Below, in pieces: positions 32,370-40,584 of a stretch of DNA of 64,000 nucleotides; within the stretch, counting starts at the first letter, position 1; each line of letters starts with the position of its first letter. The notes beneath the pieces are model-generated. The model searched no databases and was not told the origin of the DNA. It saw nothing but the letters and a program-made list of their open reading frames with translations. Location of the stretch: positions 415,039 to 479,038 of the forward strand of contig NZ_JBBVGR010000003.1 of NCBI RefSeq assembly GCF_038148855.1, read 5' to 3'. This DNA is from Phycobacter sedimenti (GTDB lineage Bacteria; Pseudomonadota; Alphaproteobacteria; Rhodobacterales; Rhodobacteraceae). The translations under genes and the position numbers were made by a program.

Positions 32370-33998
32370 TCAGGCCCCGGCGCCCTCTTCTTCAGCTTCC
32401 TCGCCATCGACGTCTTCTTCGGAGACTTCCGGCTCCAGCTCGGCAGGGTCAACCCAACCAAGTAGCACGCGGGCCGTCATCACCATGTCCTGAGCCTCTT
32501 CGAGCGACATGCCGAAGGGTTCCAGAATACCGTCGTCCTTGACGCGCTCGCCGCCATCGGTGGTCCAGCCACCGGCCAGCTCCCAGTCGGCGCAGGTGGC
32601 AAAGTCCTCTAGCGAGAGAATGCCATCCTTGGCCAGCGCCTCCACCATCTGGGGAGTGAGACCGTCAAAGTCAATGAGGCTGTCCTCTGCGCCCAGCGCA
32701 CGGGCGGCATCGATTGCAGCCTTGGCCTGCGCCTCAAGGTAGTCGCGGGCACGGGCCTGCAGTTCCTCGGCGGTGCCTTCATCGACGCCGTCAATGACCA
32801 GCAGCTCGTCCAGCTCGACATAGCCGACCTCTTCGAGGTTGGTGAAGCCTTCGGACACCAGAAGCTGGGCAAAGAACTCGTCCAGATCCAGGGTTTCCAT
32901 GAAGAGCGCGGTGCGGGCCTCGAATTCCTTCTGGCGGCGCGCCGATTCCTCTTCTTCGGTCATGATGTCGATGTCGAGACCGGTCAGCTGCGAGGCCAGA
33001 CGCACGTTCTGGCCACGGCGGCCGATGGCAAGGCTCAGCTGTTCCTCGGGAACCACGACCTCGATCTTGCCGGCCTCTTCGTCCAGAACCACCTTGGTGA
33101 CTTCTGCGGGCTGCAGCGCGTTCACCAGGAAGGTCGGCTGGTCCTCGTTCCAAGGGATGATGTCGATCTTTTCACCCTGCAGTTCGTTCACCACGGCCTG
33201 CACGCGGCTGCCGCGCATACCGACACAGGCGCCGACGGGATCGATCGAGCCATCATAGGAAATGACGGCGATCTTGGCGCGGGAACCCGGATCACGGGCA
33301 ACGGCCTTGATATCGATGATACCATCATAGATTTCCGGCACTTCCATCTTGAACAATTCCGCCATGAATTCCGGCGCAGTGCGGCTGAGGAAGATCTGCG
33401 GGCCGCGCGGTTCGCGGCGCACGTCCTTGATGTAGCAGCGGATACGGTCGTTCGGGCGGTAGCTTTCGCGGCCGATCTTTTCGTTGCGACGCAGGATCGC
33501 TTCGCCAGCGCCCACATCGACGATGACGTTTCCGAATTCTTCGCGCTTGACGAGACCGTTGATGATCGTGCCCGCGCGGTCCTTGAATTCTTCGTACTGG
33601 CGATCCCGTTCGGCTTCACGCACTTTCTGCAGGATCACCTGCTTGGCCGACTGGGCCGCGATCCGGCCCATTTCGACCGGCGGCACCTCTTCCACATAGG
33701 TATCGCCCACCTGCGGGTCAGCCATGTACTGCTTGGCCTGCTCGACGGTCAACTCGGCCTGGTAGTTTTCCAGATCCTCATCCGCCACGACCGAACGCAC
33801 GCGGGTGAAGGTCGCCTTGCCGGTCTTGCGGTCGATGGACACGCGGATATCCATCTCGCTGCCGTAACGGCTTTTGGCCGCTCGGGCGAGGCTTTCTTCC
33901 ATGGCTTCGACCACCAGACCGGGGTCGATCATTTTTTCGCGCGCCACGGCTTCGGCGGTTTGCAACAGCTCAAGCTGGTTTGCAGAGGTGATGGCCAT
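32370..33998 (-). CDS. nusA: Transcription termination/antitermination factor NusA
   Basis: 542 residues: RNA-polymerase-binding N-terminal domain, S1 domain (about 135-200, 'GTIINGLVKREEFGNVIVDVG'), KH1 and KH2 ('GACVGMRGSRVQAVVNEL', 'LAIGRRGQNVRLASQLTG'), helix-hairpin-helix-type C-terminal repeats, and an acidic tail ('EEDVDGEEAEEEGAGA'). NusA controls pausing, termination and antitermination. Its ATG overlaps the rimP stop (TAATG). A terminator-like hairpin in the operon leader gives a plausible way for NusA to control its own operon. Confidence 0.96.
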   Translation of the reverse strand: MAITSANQLELLQTAEAVAREKMIDPGLVVEAMEESLARAAKSRYGSEMDIRVSIDRKTGKATFTRVRSVVADEDLENYQAELTVEQAKQYMADPQVGDTYVEEVPPVEMGRIAAQSAKQVILQKVREAERDRQYEEFKDRAGTIINGLVKREEFGNVIVDVGAGEAILRRNEKIGRESYRPNDRIRCYIKDVRREPRGPQIFLSRTAPEFMAELFKMEVPEIYDGIIDIKAVARDPGSRAKIAVISYDGSIDPVGACVGMRGSRVQAVVNELQGEKIDIIPWNEDQPTFLVNALQPAEVTKVVLDEEAGKIEVVVPEEQLSLAIGRRGQNVRLASQLTGLDIDIMTEEEESARRQKEFEARTALFMETLDLDEFFAQLLVSEGFTNLEEVGYVELDELLVIDGVDEGTAEELQARARDYLEAQAKAAIDAARALGAEDSLIDFDGLTPQMVEALAKDGILSLEDFATCADWELAGGWTTDGGERVKDDGILEPFGMSLEEAQDMVMTARVLLGWVDPAELEPEVSEEDVDGEEAEEEGAGA

Positions 33999-34615
33999 TA
34001 CTTGTTCTCCTCTTCGGACCCTTCGGTCACCTCGCCCTCAAGGGGCGCATCTTCGATAACGTCGTCAAAAGCGTCTTCGTTCAGCGTGCCGGCCGCCTTG
34101 CGCTGGCGCAGCATTTCCTTGATCAGATCGTCGGTCAGGACCAGCTTGGCATCGCTCAACCAATCAAATTTCAGACCGATGGTCACGGTTTCGCCGTGTT
34201 CCTCGATGTTGATCAGAACCTCGTCATCCTCGACGCCGGCCAGTTCACCCTTGAAGCGGCGGCGGCCGTCGATCAGCTCGGCGGTTTCCAGCTTGGCCTC
34301 GTAGCCTTCGAACATGTCAAAGTCCTTGAGGCGCGTCAGCGGTCGGTCGATGCCGGGGCTGGAGACCTCAAGCGCATAGGCATCCAGAATCGGGTCTTCC
34401 ACGTCCAGCACGGCGCTGACCGCGTTCGAGATCTCGGCGCAGTCATCCACCTCGATGCCGCCATCGGGCTTGTCGGCCATGATCTGCAGGGTCGTCGTCT
34501 TGCCGGACATCAGCCGGATGCGGACCAGCTCATAGCCCATGTCCTCGATCACCGGGGTGATGATCTCGGCAAGGCGGCGGTCAATCGCGGCTTTGGCAAT
34601 CAGGTCGTTGGTCAT
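33998..34615 (-). CDS. rimP: Ribosome maturation factor RimP
   Basis: 205 residues. The N-terminal DUF150 domain shows 'ITPVIEDMGYELVRIRLM', 'DDCAEISNAVSAVLDVEDPI' and 'YALEVSSPGIDRPLTRLKDF', followed by an SH3-like C-terminal domain and an acidic end. RimP helps assemble the 30S subunit. ATG 34615 (MTNDLIAKAAID) is chosen; extending upstream would cross the leader hairpin. First gene of the rimP-nusA-ylxR-infB operon. Confidence 0.93.
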   Translation of the reverse strand: MTNDLIAKAAIDRRLAEIITPVIEDMGYELVRIRLMSGKTTTLQIMADKPDGGIEVDDCAEISNAVSAVLDVEDPILDAYALEVSSPGIDRPLTRLKDFDMFEGYEAKLETAELIDGRRRFKGELAGVEDDEVLINIEEHGETVTIGLKFDWLSDAKLVLTDDLIKEMLRQRKAAGTLNEDAFDDVIEDAPLEGEVTEGSEEENK

Positions 34616-34641
34616 TCGGGTTCCAGCTGTCTTTCGGACAC

Positions 34642-34665
34642 AAAAAAACGGGCGCGCGGCCCGTT
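34642..34665 (-). terminator. Terminator-like hairpin in the rimP-nusA leader
   Basis: A 7-base stem (AACGGGC 34647-34653 with GCCCGTT 34659-34665) with a 5-base loop, followed on the minus strand by seven T (34648-34642). It lies between the predicted promoter and rimP, so it probably attenuates the operon; it could also end transcription from the upstream binding-protein gene. Confidence 0.6.
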
Positions 34666-34719
34666 GAAATTCCCGGTGGAGCTTTGGACCAGAGCCCAAC
34701 GCGCCGCTGTTGTGACAGG

Positions 34720-34748
34720 CATATACGCCTGATGGGGCGAATCTGCAA
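34720..34748 (-). promoter_or_regulatory. Sigma-70-type promoter for rimP-nusA-ylxR-infB
   Basis: On the minus strand, TTGCAG (34748-34743) and TATATG (34725-34720) are spaced by exactly 17 bases. Predicted transcription begins near 34713, giving a leader of about 100 bases before rimP. Confidence 0.6.
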
Positions 34749-34779
34749 GGAGAAGTTCAGACGGCAGCTTGAGAGGGGC

Positions 34780-35625
34780 TCAGATCCGCCACCAGCGCTC
34801 GGCAATCCGCCCGTCATCCAGCGCCGTGCGACTGCCGACGGTGCGGGGAATCCCCACGTCCGACCGTGCCGCGAGCGCCATGTCGCTGGCCGAAGGATGA
34901 TAGAGAAAGCCGCCCTTTTCAATCAGCCCTTCCGGCGCGGGCAAGGCGGCCACATCCACATATCCATCGCGCAGCGCCTCGGCACGGACCTGCGCATCAG
35001 GGATCACGATCACCTCGATGTTTTCTACCCAGCCGGCCTGACCGGCCTTGTAGTGATCCGTTACCTTGGCCGCGCGAAAGTGACGACCGTCCTGCGCACG
35101 CTCAACCCGGTAGCAGCCGGTACCGACCGCCTGTGCGAGCGGCAGATCCAGCTGACCGCCTCGGGCAATCGAGAGTGCAGGATTGGCCAAAAGATAAGGA
35201 AGATGCGGATTTGCAGAAGTCAGAGCGATTTCGATCCGGTGCTCCGCCACTTGCTGAACCGATGCAACCTCGACCCCGTCAATCGTGCTGCCGCCGATTG
35301 AGGCGACGACATCAGCGGCGGTCAGCAGTTGGCCATCATGGAAGCGCACATCACGGCGCAGGTCAAACAACCAGGTTCTGGCATCCGCGCTGCTGTGCCA
35401 GGCCTCGGCCAGCTCGGCCCGCAACACACCATCGGGCGCAATCTCGGTCAAGGTGTCAAAGATCGCACCCATTGCGACCTGCTCCATCAATCCATCCTGA
35501 CGGGGAACAGCAAGACGCAGAACGCCGCCCGCACGGGGCGCAGCCGCCAGCGAGGTGCCGGTGGCCGCCAGCAAGGCAGCAGCCGCACCAGAGGTGAACA
35601 GCGCGCGGCGGTCGATACGGGTCAT
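34780..35625 (-). CDS. Half-length family 5 (peptide/nickel) solute-binding protein
   Basis: 281 residues. A Tat-like signal ('RIDRRALFTSGAAAALLAATG') precedes family 5 features: 'GGVLRLAVPR', 'LAEAWHSSADARTWLFDLRRDVRFHDGQLLTAADVVAS' and 'GTGCYRVERAQDG'. Normal members have about 500 residues and two lobes; this one ends at the point where the second lobe should be elaborated, with a clean stop and no homologous remnant downstream. No permease or ATPase genes are adjacent. It may be a shortened but working binding protein or a decayed one. It ends upstream of rimP, and its start overlaps the pip stop (ATGA). Confidence 0.7.
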   Translation of the reverse strand: MTRIDRRALFTSGAAAALLAATGTSLAAAPRAGGVLRLAVPRQDGLMEQVAMGAIFDTLTEIAPDGVLRAELAEAWHSSADARTWLFDLRRDVRFHDGQLLTAADVVASIGGSTIDGVEVASVQQVAEHRIEIALTSANPHLPYLLANPALSIARGGQLDLPLAQAVGTGCYRVERAQDGRHFRAAKVTDHYKAGQAGWVENIEVIVIPDAQVRAEALRDGYVDVAALPAPEGLIEKGGFLYHPSASDMALAARSDVGIPRTVGSRTALDDGRIAERWWRI

Positions 35626-36602
35626 GGCAGCAGCTCCTCGGCAATCCGGTCCATCGCGCGCACCAGTTCAGCGCTGATTCCCGGCTCTGACAAGGCATGA
35701 CCTGCATTGCGGATCATTTTCAACTCCGCATTTGGCCACAGCTCATTCAGGCGCCAGGCCGAGGTCGGTGGGCAAATCATGTCATACCGCCCTTGCACGA
35801 TGATGCCGGGGATGTGTGAAATCCGTCCCATATTGGCGAGGATCTGACCATCGAAGTCAAGAAACCCGCCATTGATGAAATAGTGATTCTCGAGCCGGGC
35901 AAAGGCGCGGGCATAGTCGCCGGGACTTTCCCCGCCGTGCCCGTTGGAATGGACCGAGGCCAGCGCGTTTTCCCAGGCCGACCAGGCGCGTCCATAGCGA
36001 ATCTCATCCTGCATGTTCCCTGAAAACAAGCGCTTGTTGTAGGCCGCGATCATATCGCCCCGCTCTGCATCCGGGATCAGGGAGACAAACCGCTGCCAGG
36101 TTTCCGGCCAGAACCGCCCGGCGCCGCCGCCGTAGAACCAGTCCAGTTCCGCCTGGGTCATCAGGAAAACGCCGCGCAGGATCATCCGCTGCACCCTGTC
36201 GGGATGGGTCTGCGCATAAATCAGCGCCAGCGTCGCGCCCCAGCTACCACCAAACAAAAGCCAGCTGTCGATCTCCAGCGTGCGACGGATTTCCTCCATG
36301 TCGGCAACCAAATGCCAGGTCGTGTTGTTCTCACAGGATGCATGGGGGCGCGAGCGGCCACAGCCACGCTGATCAAAGAGAATCACCCGATAAAGTTTCG
36401 GGTCGAAATAGCGCCGCATCGCCGGGCTGCTGCCGCCACCAGGGCCGCCATGGCACACCACCACGGGGATACCCTTGGGGTTGCCGGATTGCTCTACATA
36501 AATGCTATGGCCCAGCCCAACATCCAGCATGCGCTGGTCGTAGGCATCGACCGGGGGATAAAGATACTGCACTGCGCGCTTTTGGTCCGAGTATTTGTCC
36601 AT
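35622..36602 (-). CDS. pip: Proline iminopeptidase
   Basis: A 326-residue alpha/beta hydrolase of peptidase family S33. The oxyanion region 'PVVVCHGGPGGGSSPAMRRYF', 'LFDQRGCGRSRPHA', the nucleophile elbow GGSWG in 'LLFGGSWGATLAL', and the C-terminal 'MIRNAGHALSEPG' with the catalytic histidine are all present. It releases N-terminal proline from peptides. ATG 36602 gives MDKYSDQKRAVQYLYPP, the usual family start. Divergent from ubiG. Confidence 0.93.
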   Translation of the reverse strand: MDKYSDQKRAVQYLYPPVDAYDQRMLDVGLGHSIYVEQSGNPKGIPVVVCHGGPGGGSSPAMRRYFDPKLYRVILFDQRGCGRSRPHASCENNTTWHLVADMEEIRRTLEIDSWLLFGGSWGATLALIYAQTHPDRVQRMILRGVFLMTQAELDWFYGGGAGRFWPETWQRFVSLIPDAERGDMIAAYNKRLFSGNMQDEIRYGRAWSAWENALASVHSNGHGGESPGDYARAFARLENHYFINGGFLDFDGQILANMGRISHIPGIIVQGRYDMICPPTSAWRLNELWPNAELKMIRNAGHALSEPGISAELVRAMDRIAEELLP

Positions 36603-36651
36603 TACTGACCTAACTAGTCTAATAGGCACAAAAGAACATACGGAGACAGGA

Positions 36652-37401
36652 ATGCAAGCGCCTCAATCCACGGTAGATCCGTCAGAGATCGCCAAATTCG
36701 AAGCCATGGCTGCGGAATGGTGGGATCCAAATGGCAAATTCAAACCGCTTCACATGCTCAATCCCTGTCGGTTGGACTATATCACAAGGCAGATCGCGGG
36801 TGAGTTTGGCCGAGATCTGACCCAGCCCGAACCCTTCAAGGGATTGCGGTTGCTGGACATCGGCTGTGGCGGCGGCCTGTTGTCCGAACCCATGGCGCGG
36901 CTTGGGGCCGAGGTGGTAGGCGCCGACGCTGCGACCGGAAACCTGCCGGTTGCCCGCATTCACGCCGAACAGTCCGGCCTTGAGATCGACTATCGCCACA
37001 CCACTGCCGAGGCTCTGGCAGAAGCGGGCGAACAGTTCGACGTGGTGCTGAACATGGAGGTGGTAGAACACGTTGCTGACCCGCTCAGCTATCTGACGGC
37101 AACCCAGCAGCTTCTGAAACCGGGCGGTTTGCAGATCTGCTCGACGATCAACCGCAACCCCAAAAGCTATGTCATGGCGATCTTTGGCGCAGAAGTGGTG
37201 ATGCGCTGGCTGCCGCGCGGCACCCATGAGTGGAACAAGTTCATCACCCCGGATGAGCTGTTCGATCTGCTCGGCAAGGCGGGGTTGGAACCGGTCGACC
37301 GAAAGGGTTTCGTCTTCAATCCGATCACCTGGACCTGGTCGATTTCGCCGCGCGATCTATCTGTGAATTACGTGACAGCAAGCACCAAACCCGCCGCCTG
37401 A
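36652..37401 (+). CDS. ubiG: Ubiquinone biosynthesis O-methyltransferase UbiG
   Basis: 249 residues. The family N-terminus 'EIAKFEAMAAEWWDPNGKFKPLHMLNPCRLDYI' is followed by the SAM motif 'LLDIGCGGGLLSEPMARLGAEVVGAD', 'NMEVVEHVADP' and 'GTHEWNKFITPDEL'. UbiG performs both O-methylations of ubiquinone synthesis. ATG 36652 has GGAG about 6 bases upstream. A small hairpin (CCTAT 37421-37425 with ATAGG 37434-37438) lies just after the stop. Confidence 0.95.
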   Translation: MQAPQSTVDPSEIAKFEAMAAEWWDPNGKFKPLHMLNPCRLDYITRQIAGEFGRDLTQPEPFKGLRLLDIGCGGGLLSEPMARLGAEVVGADAATGNLPVARIHAEQSGLEIDYRHTTAEALAEAGEQFDVVLNMEVVEHVADPLSYLTATQQLLKPGGLQICSTINRNPKSYVMAIFGAEVVMRWLPRGTHEWNKFITPDELFDLLGKAGLEPVDRKGFVFNPITWTWSISPRDLSVNYVTASTKPAA

Positions 37402-37493
37402 ACCGCCAGCGGACGGCACGCCTATACGAAAGGATAGGTGGGCCATCCTAATGGATGCTTGGTCCACTCTGATTAATAGAATATCCACTATTC

Positions 37494-37657
37494 GTTCGGT
37501 TGGGTTTTCCAGCCGGCGCCGGGCACAAGCCCAGAACCGAGTGAATGCTTTGCCTGATGGTTGTCCAGGCAGTCCCGATGGGATTGCCCCTCACTCACGG
37601 AACCGGATGGGGTAATTCGAGAAAGGGATGCCCTCGTCGGGCATCCCTTTCTTCTTT
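37494..37657 (+). ncRNA. Candidate structured small RNA
   Basis: The gap between ubiG and the leucine-rich-repeat gene holds no protein gene. A promoter-like pair (TTGGTC 37459-37464, 17 bases, TATCCA 37482-37487) predicts a start near 37494. The transcript would form a three-way junction: GAGTGA (37539-37544) pairs with TCACTC (37591-37596) and encloses hairpins TGCCTG/CAGGCA (37551-37556 with 37566-37571) and CCC/GGG (37574-37582). It ends in a 13-base terminator. I do not recognise a known RNA family. Confidence 0.45.
37621..37651 (+). terminator. Strong intrinsic terminator ending the candidate small RNA
   Basis: A perfect 13-base stem (37621-37633 with 37639-37651), loop TCGTC, followed by a pyrimidine-rich TTCTTTG tail on the plus strand. 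It is 220 bases from the ubiG stop, which is far for a ubiG terminator. Confidence 0.8.
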
Positions 37658-37752
37658 GTCTGATCCCATGGCTTCTTCAACTAGGAGCCTAAATGCCCCA
37701 TGTCGCAACGAAAGCCTTGCCCACCAGACGACAGCTGGTCAATGGCCCGCCG

Positions 37753-38913
37753 TCAGTCCTTGGCCGTACCGCCTGCTTCGATGAACTGGATCAACCTTTC
37801 CCCCTGCATGTGCTCGTCGCTGCCGATACGGGCGCCCAGTCTGTTTCTCGCGAGCGGCATAAGAGGTGAAAAATCCTGAACCTTGGTTTCATTCAGCCAG
37901 AGACCGACAAGATTCGTCAGACCGGAAAGCGGGGACAGATCGGTCACTTGCGTGTTTGAAATCCCCAATAGCACCAGGTTTGTGTTTCCAGAGATTGGGC
38001 TCAAATCACTCACCTGAGTGTTGGTCAAAGACAGGTTCTTTAAGCTGCTCTTTTCAGAAAGAGCGGAAATATCCTCAACATTGCTGTCTTTGGCCATGAG
38101 CTTCTCAAGGTTATGTGCTCCTGCCAAAGGTGAGATATCGGCCAGCGGGGTCTCTTCGATTTGAACCTCAATAAGGTTCGGAGCAGAAGCCAGCGCCCCG
38201 ATATCGACAAGTGCGCTTCTGTCTGCATGAAACCCAAGAAGCGCATCCCCAGGCTCCAATCCATCAAGGGTTTCAGTCTTGCTGCCGTTCAAGCTGAGCA
38301 TCTCCAGATACGGTTTATGTCCGGCCCCCTCCAGATCTTTCAAATCAGTGTTATGAAGCGCCAACCACGCCAAACCTTCTGCCTGATCAAGACCTTCAAG
38401 GTCCTGCAAGCGCGGACCGTCGATGGTGAGACCTTTCAACCGGGTCAGCGCTAACACCGGGATTTGCCGGGGCGAGGTCAGCATATCGGTGTTAAGAGAG
38501 ATCAGGTCTTCAAGCCCCTCCAAAAAAGCGAAGTCCTGTGTCCCGGTTTCTGACAGGCTTAACTCAGTGATGCCTGTTTGGCTCAATGCCTCTAGCCCGG
38601 TCAAAGACACGCCACGCGCACTGAAAGAGGTCAAGTTTTCGAAATTAGCAAGCGGGCTTACGTCGATCGGATCGCCTTGGTAGCCTTCACCCGCCAGCGT
38701 AATGGCCTGAAGCTTCTTGAACTGCTCGATCCCTTCCAGAGAAAAGCTCTCTCCTTCCACTTTGAAAGACAGGTATGTCTTGTGAGGCTTGATGCACTCC
38801 CCGGAAAATTCAATACAATCGTCGGCAAAAGCCGATGTTGCGAAAGGAAGGCTCAACCCAAGCGCAAGTGTGATCACTTGGCCAAGCGATTTGCTCCGTA
38901 TGAAAATCCTCAT
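37753..38913 (-). CDS. Exported internalin-type leucine-rich-repeat protein
   Basis: 386 residues with a signal peptide ending near 'ATSAFA' before DDCIEF. Residues about 60-365 form leucine-rich repeats; the last units are exact 22-residue steps of the bacterial SDS22/internalin type ('VSDLSPISGNTNLVLLGISN', then 'VTDLSPLSGLTNLVGLWLNE'). Such solenoids bind proteins. There is no LPXTG, transmembrane or secretion-system domain after the repeats, so it should be periplasmic or released. Base composition looks less GC-rich than neighbours. It stands alone between the small-RNA region and a MarR gene. The partner is unknown. Confidence 0.78.
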   Translation of the reverse strand: MRIFIRSKSLGQVITLALGLSLPFATSAFADDCIEFSGECIKPHKTYLSFKVEGESFSLEGIEQFKKLQAITLAGEGYQGDPIDVSPLANFENLTSFSARGVSLTGLEALSQTGITELSLSETGTQDFAFLEGLEDLISLNTDMLTSPRQIPVLALTRLKGLTIDGPRLQDLEGLDQAEGLAWLALHNTDLKDLEGAGHKPYLEMLSLNGSKTETLDGLEPGDALLGFHADRSALVDIGALASAPNLIEVQIEETPLADISPLAGAHNLEKLMAKDSNVEDISALSEKSSLKNLSLTNTQVSDLSPISGNTNLVLLGISNTQVTDLSPLSGLTNLVGLWLNETKVQDFSPLMPLARNRLGARIGSDEHMQGERLIQFIEAGGTAKD

Positions 38914-39042
38914 GAAAATGCCTTCTTTTTTGATAACGTAACGGGATCTTGTAGCAAGACCATCTCGAATGCCACAAGGCTTGATTGAGCCCTAGACTTG
39001 GATTTCACCCTTAGGAAAAGCCTGAACGGTTCCGGTGCGCCG

Positions 39043-39480
39043 TCAATCGTCTTCCAGCTTGGCGCGCAGCTCTCGCAGGATTGGCAGAGCGGCGCGAACG
39101 CGGTCTCCTCCCAGTTCCTCGACCACCTCAGAAATCACCGGGACGATACTGGCCAGCGCCGCATCGCGGGCCTGACGTCCGGCAGGGCTGATCGCAACCA
39201 TCTTGCGCCGGGCATCGTCCCAGTCGGGACGGATATGGACATATCCCGCCATCTCGAGCTTGTTCAGCGTATTGGTCATGGCGCCGCGGGTGACGTGAAA
39301 GGCCTTTGCAAGCTGCGCAGGCGAGCGCTCAAGCCCCGCACGCGCCAGATGATTGAGAACCGAGAAATGCGACAGCTCCATCCCCTTGGGCAACGCTTTG
39401 CCCAGCCGCGATTTGGCAAGCTGTTCGGCCATCAGGATTTCGCTGAACAGCGAAACGGCCAGGGAATGGGTTTCTTCCAT
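39043..39480 (-). CDS. MarR-family transcriptional regulator
   Basis: 145 residues with the winged helix-turn-helix core: 'LSHFSVLNHLARAG...SPAQLAKAFHVTRGAMTNTLNKLEMAGYVHIRPDWDDARRKMVAISPAGR', where 'D..D.R' in the wing is diagnostic. MarR dimers usually repress neighbouring genes until they bind a small aromatic or thiol-reactive ligand. Its start overlaps the stop of the nitrilase-family gene (ATGA), so it is co-transcribed with nit and probably grx; a thiol-stress link is only a guess. Confidence 0.88.
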   Translation of the reverse strand: MEETHSLAVSLFSEILMAEQLAKSRLGKALPKGMELSHFSVLNHLARAGLERSPAQLAKAFHVTRGAMTNTLNKLEMAGYVHIRPDWDDARRKMVAISPAGRQARDAALASIVPVISEVVEELGGDRVRAALPILRELRAKLEDD

Positions 39481-40310
39481 CAGGGTCCGTCAAATTCTCG
39501 GTCATGGGTGAGCGCAGGAACACGTTTGCGTGCTTGTGCCACTTTTCCCATGTCGAGATCAACGTAGACAATCCCCGGATCGGTGCCCGCGTCGGCCAGG
39601 ATCTCTCCCCAGGGCGCCACGATCAGCGAATGCCCGTAGGTGCGGCGCGCGGCGCCCCGGCTGGCCTTGTGGGTCCCGGTCTGGGCAGGCGCCAGCACAT
39701 AGCAGCCGGTCTCGATCGCGCGCGCTTGCAACAGCGCATGCCAATGGGCCGCACCCGTAACATGCGAAAACGCCGCCGGAACCGTCAGGATCTGCGCACC
39801 TCCCTTGGCCAGCGCCCGGTGCAAATGAGGAAAGCGCACGTCATAGCAGATGGTCATGCCGACCTTCGCAAAGGGGGTGTCAGCCACCACAGCGCGGGTG
39901 CCGGGACGATATCCGTCCGATTCGCGGTAGGTTTCCTCGGGCGTTACCTCCACATCGAACATATGGATCTTGTCATAGCGCGCCGTGATCTCTCCATCCG
40001 GCGAGATCAGGAACTGACGGTTGGCAAAGCGCCCGTCCGCATCGTGGGTCTTCACGCCCAGCGATCCGATCAGGAGCCAGATCCCATGCTTGGCGGCCTC
40101 ATCCCGAAGAGCCGCGAGGGTGGGATCGTCTTCCTCATGGCACAGAACAGCCTTCTGATGCGTGCGGCTGGTCGACAGGCAATTGGTGACTTCGGGCGTC
40201 AGAACAAACCCTGCCCCCTGGGCGACAGCCTCGGCCATCGTGGCCTGAACCGCTTCAAGGTTCTCGGTCGGGTCGTCGCTTGAGGTCATCTGCAGCAGCG
40301 CAGCACGCAT
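39480..40310 (-). CDS. Nitrilase-superfamily amidase (Nit1-like, probable deaminated-glutathione amidase)
   Basis: 276 residues with the Glu-Lys-Cys triad: E40 in 'FVLTPEVTN', Lys in 'YDKIHMFDVEV' and Cys in 'GMTICYDVRFPHLHRAL'. Together with 'THDREFDG' at the end this matches Nit1/NitFhit-type enzymes, which hydrolyse deaminated glutathione as metabolite repair. The adjacent glutaredoxin fits a glutathione connection. Confidence 0.85.
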   Translation of the reverse strand: MRAALLQMTSSDDPTENLEAVQATMAEAVAQGAGFVLTPEVTNCLSTSRTHQKAVLCHEEDDPTLAALRDEAAKHGIWLLIGSLGVKTHDADGRFANRQFLISPDGEITARYDKIHMFDVEVTPEETYRESDGYRPGTRAVVADTPFAKVGMTICYDVRFPHLHRALAKGGAQILTVPAAFSHVTGAAHWHALLQARAIETGCYVLAPAQTGTHKASRGAARRTYGHSLIVAPWGEILADAGTDPGIVYVDLDMGKVAQARKRVPALTHDREFDGP

Positions 40311-40326
40311 CCTGGGTCACTCCCGG

Positions 40327-40584
40327 TTAATCCGCCAGCAGCGCGTCCAGTTTACCGGCCTGCTCCAGCGCATAAAGATCATCACAACCGCCCACGTGGG
40401 TCTCCCCGATGAAGATCTGCGGCACGGTGCGGCCGCCGTTCGCCCGCTCAATCATCTCGGACTTGCGGCCAGGGTTCATCATGACGTCGACCTCGGAAAA
40501 GGTCACGCCCTTCTGTTTCAGCAGGCGCTTTGCCGCGTGGCAAAAGCCACACAGGGGTGAGGTGTAGATTTCCACCGGTTTCAT
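40327..40584 (-). CDS. grxC: Glutaredoxin 3
   Basis: 85 residues with the thioredoxin fold. The active site is C12-G-F-C15 in 'YTSPLCGFCHAAKRLL', a variant of the usual CPYC. 'GGRTVPQIFIGETHVGGCDDL' holds the cis-proline and glutathione-binding residues. It reduces disulfides with glutathione. ATG 40584 is used because the frame upstream has no homology. In relatives comF often precedes it; I could not find comF here. Confidence 0.92.
   Translation of the reverse strand: MKPVEIYTSPLCGFCHAAKRLLKQKGVTFSEVDVMMNPGRKSEMIERANGGRTVPQIFIGETHVGGCDDLYALEQAGKLDALLAD

Noticed and set aside
37440..37660. tRNA, SRP RNA, tmRNA or 6S RNA in the ubiG downstream gap
   Set aside because: No cloverleaf, no SRP apical motif, no tmRNA tag frame and no long 6S-like rod; kept only as an unclassified RNA candidate.
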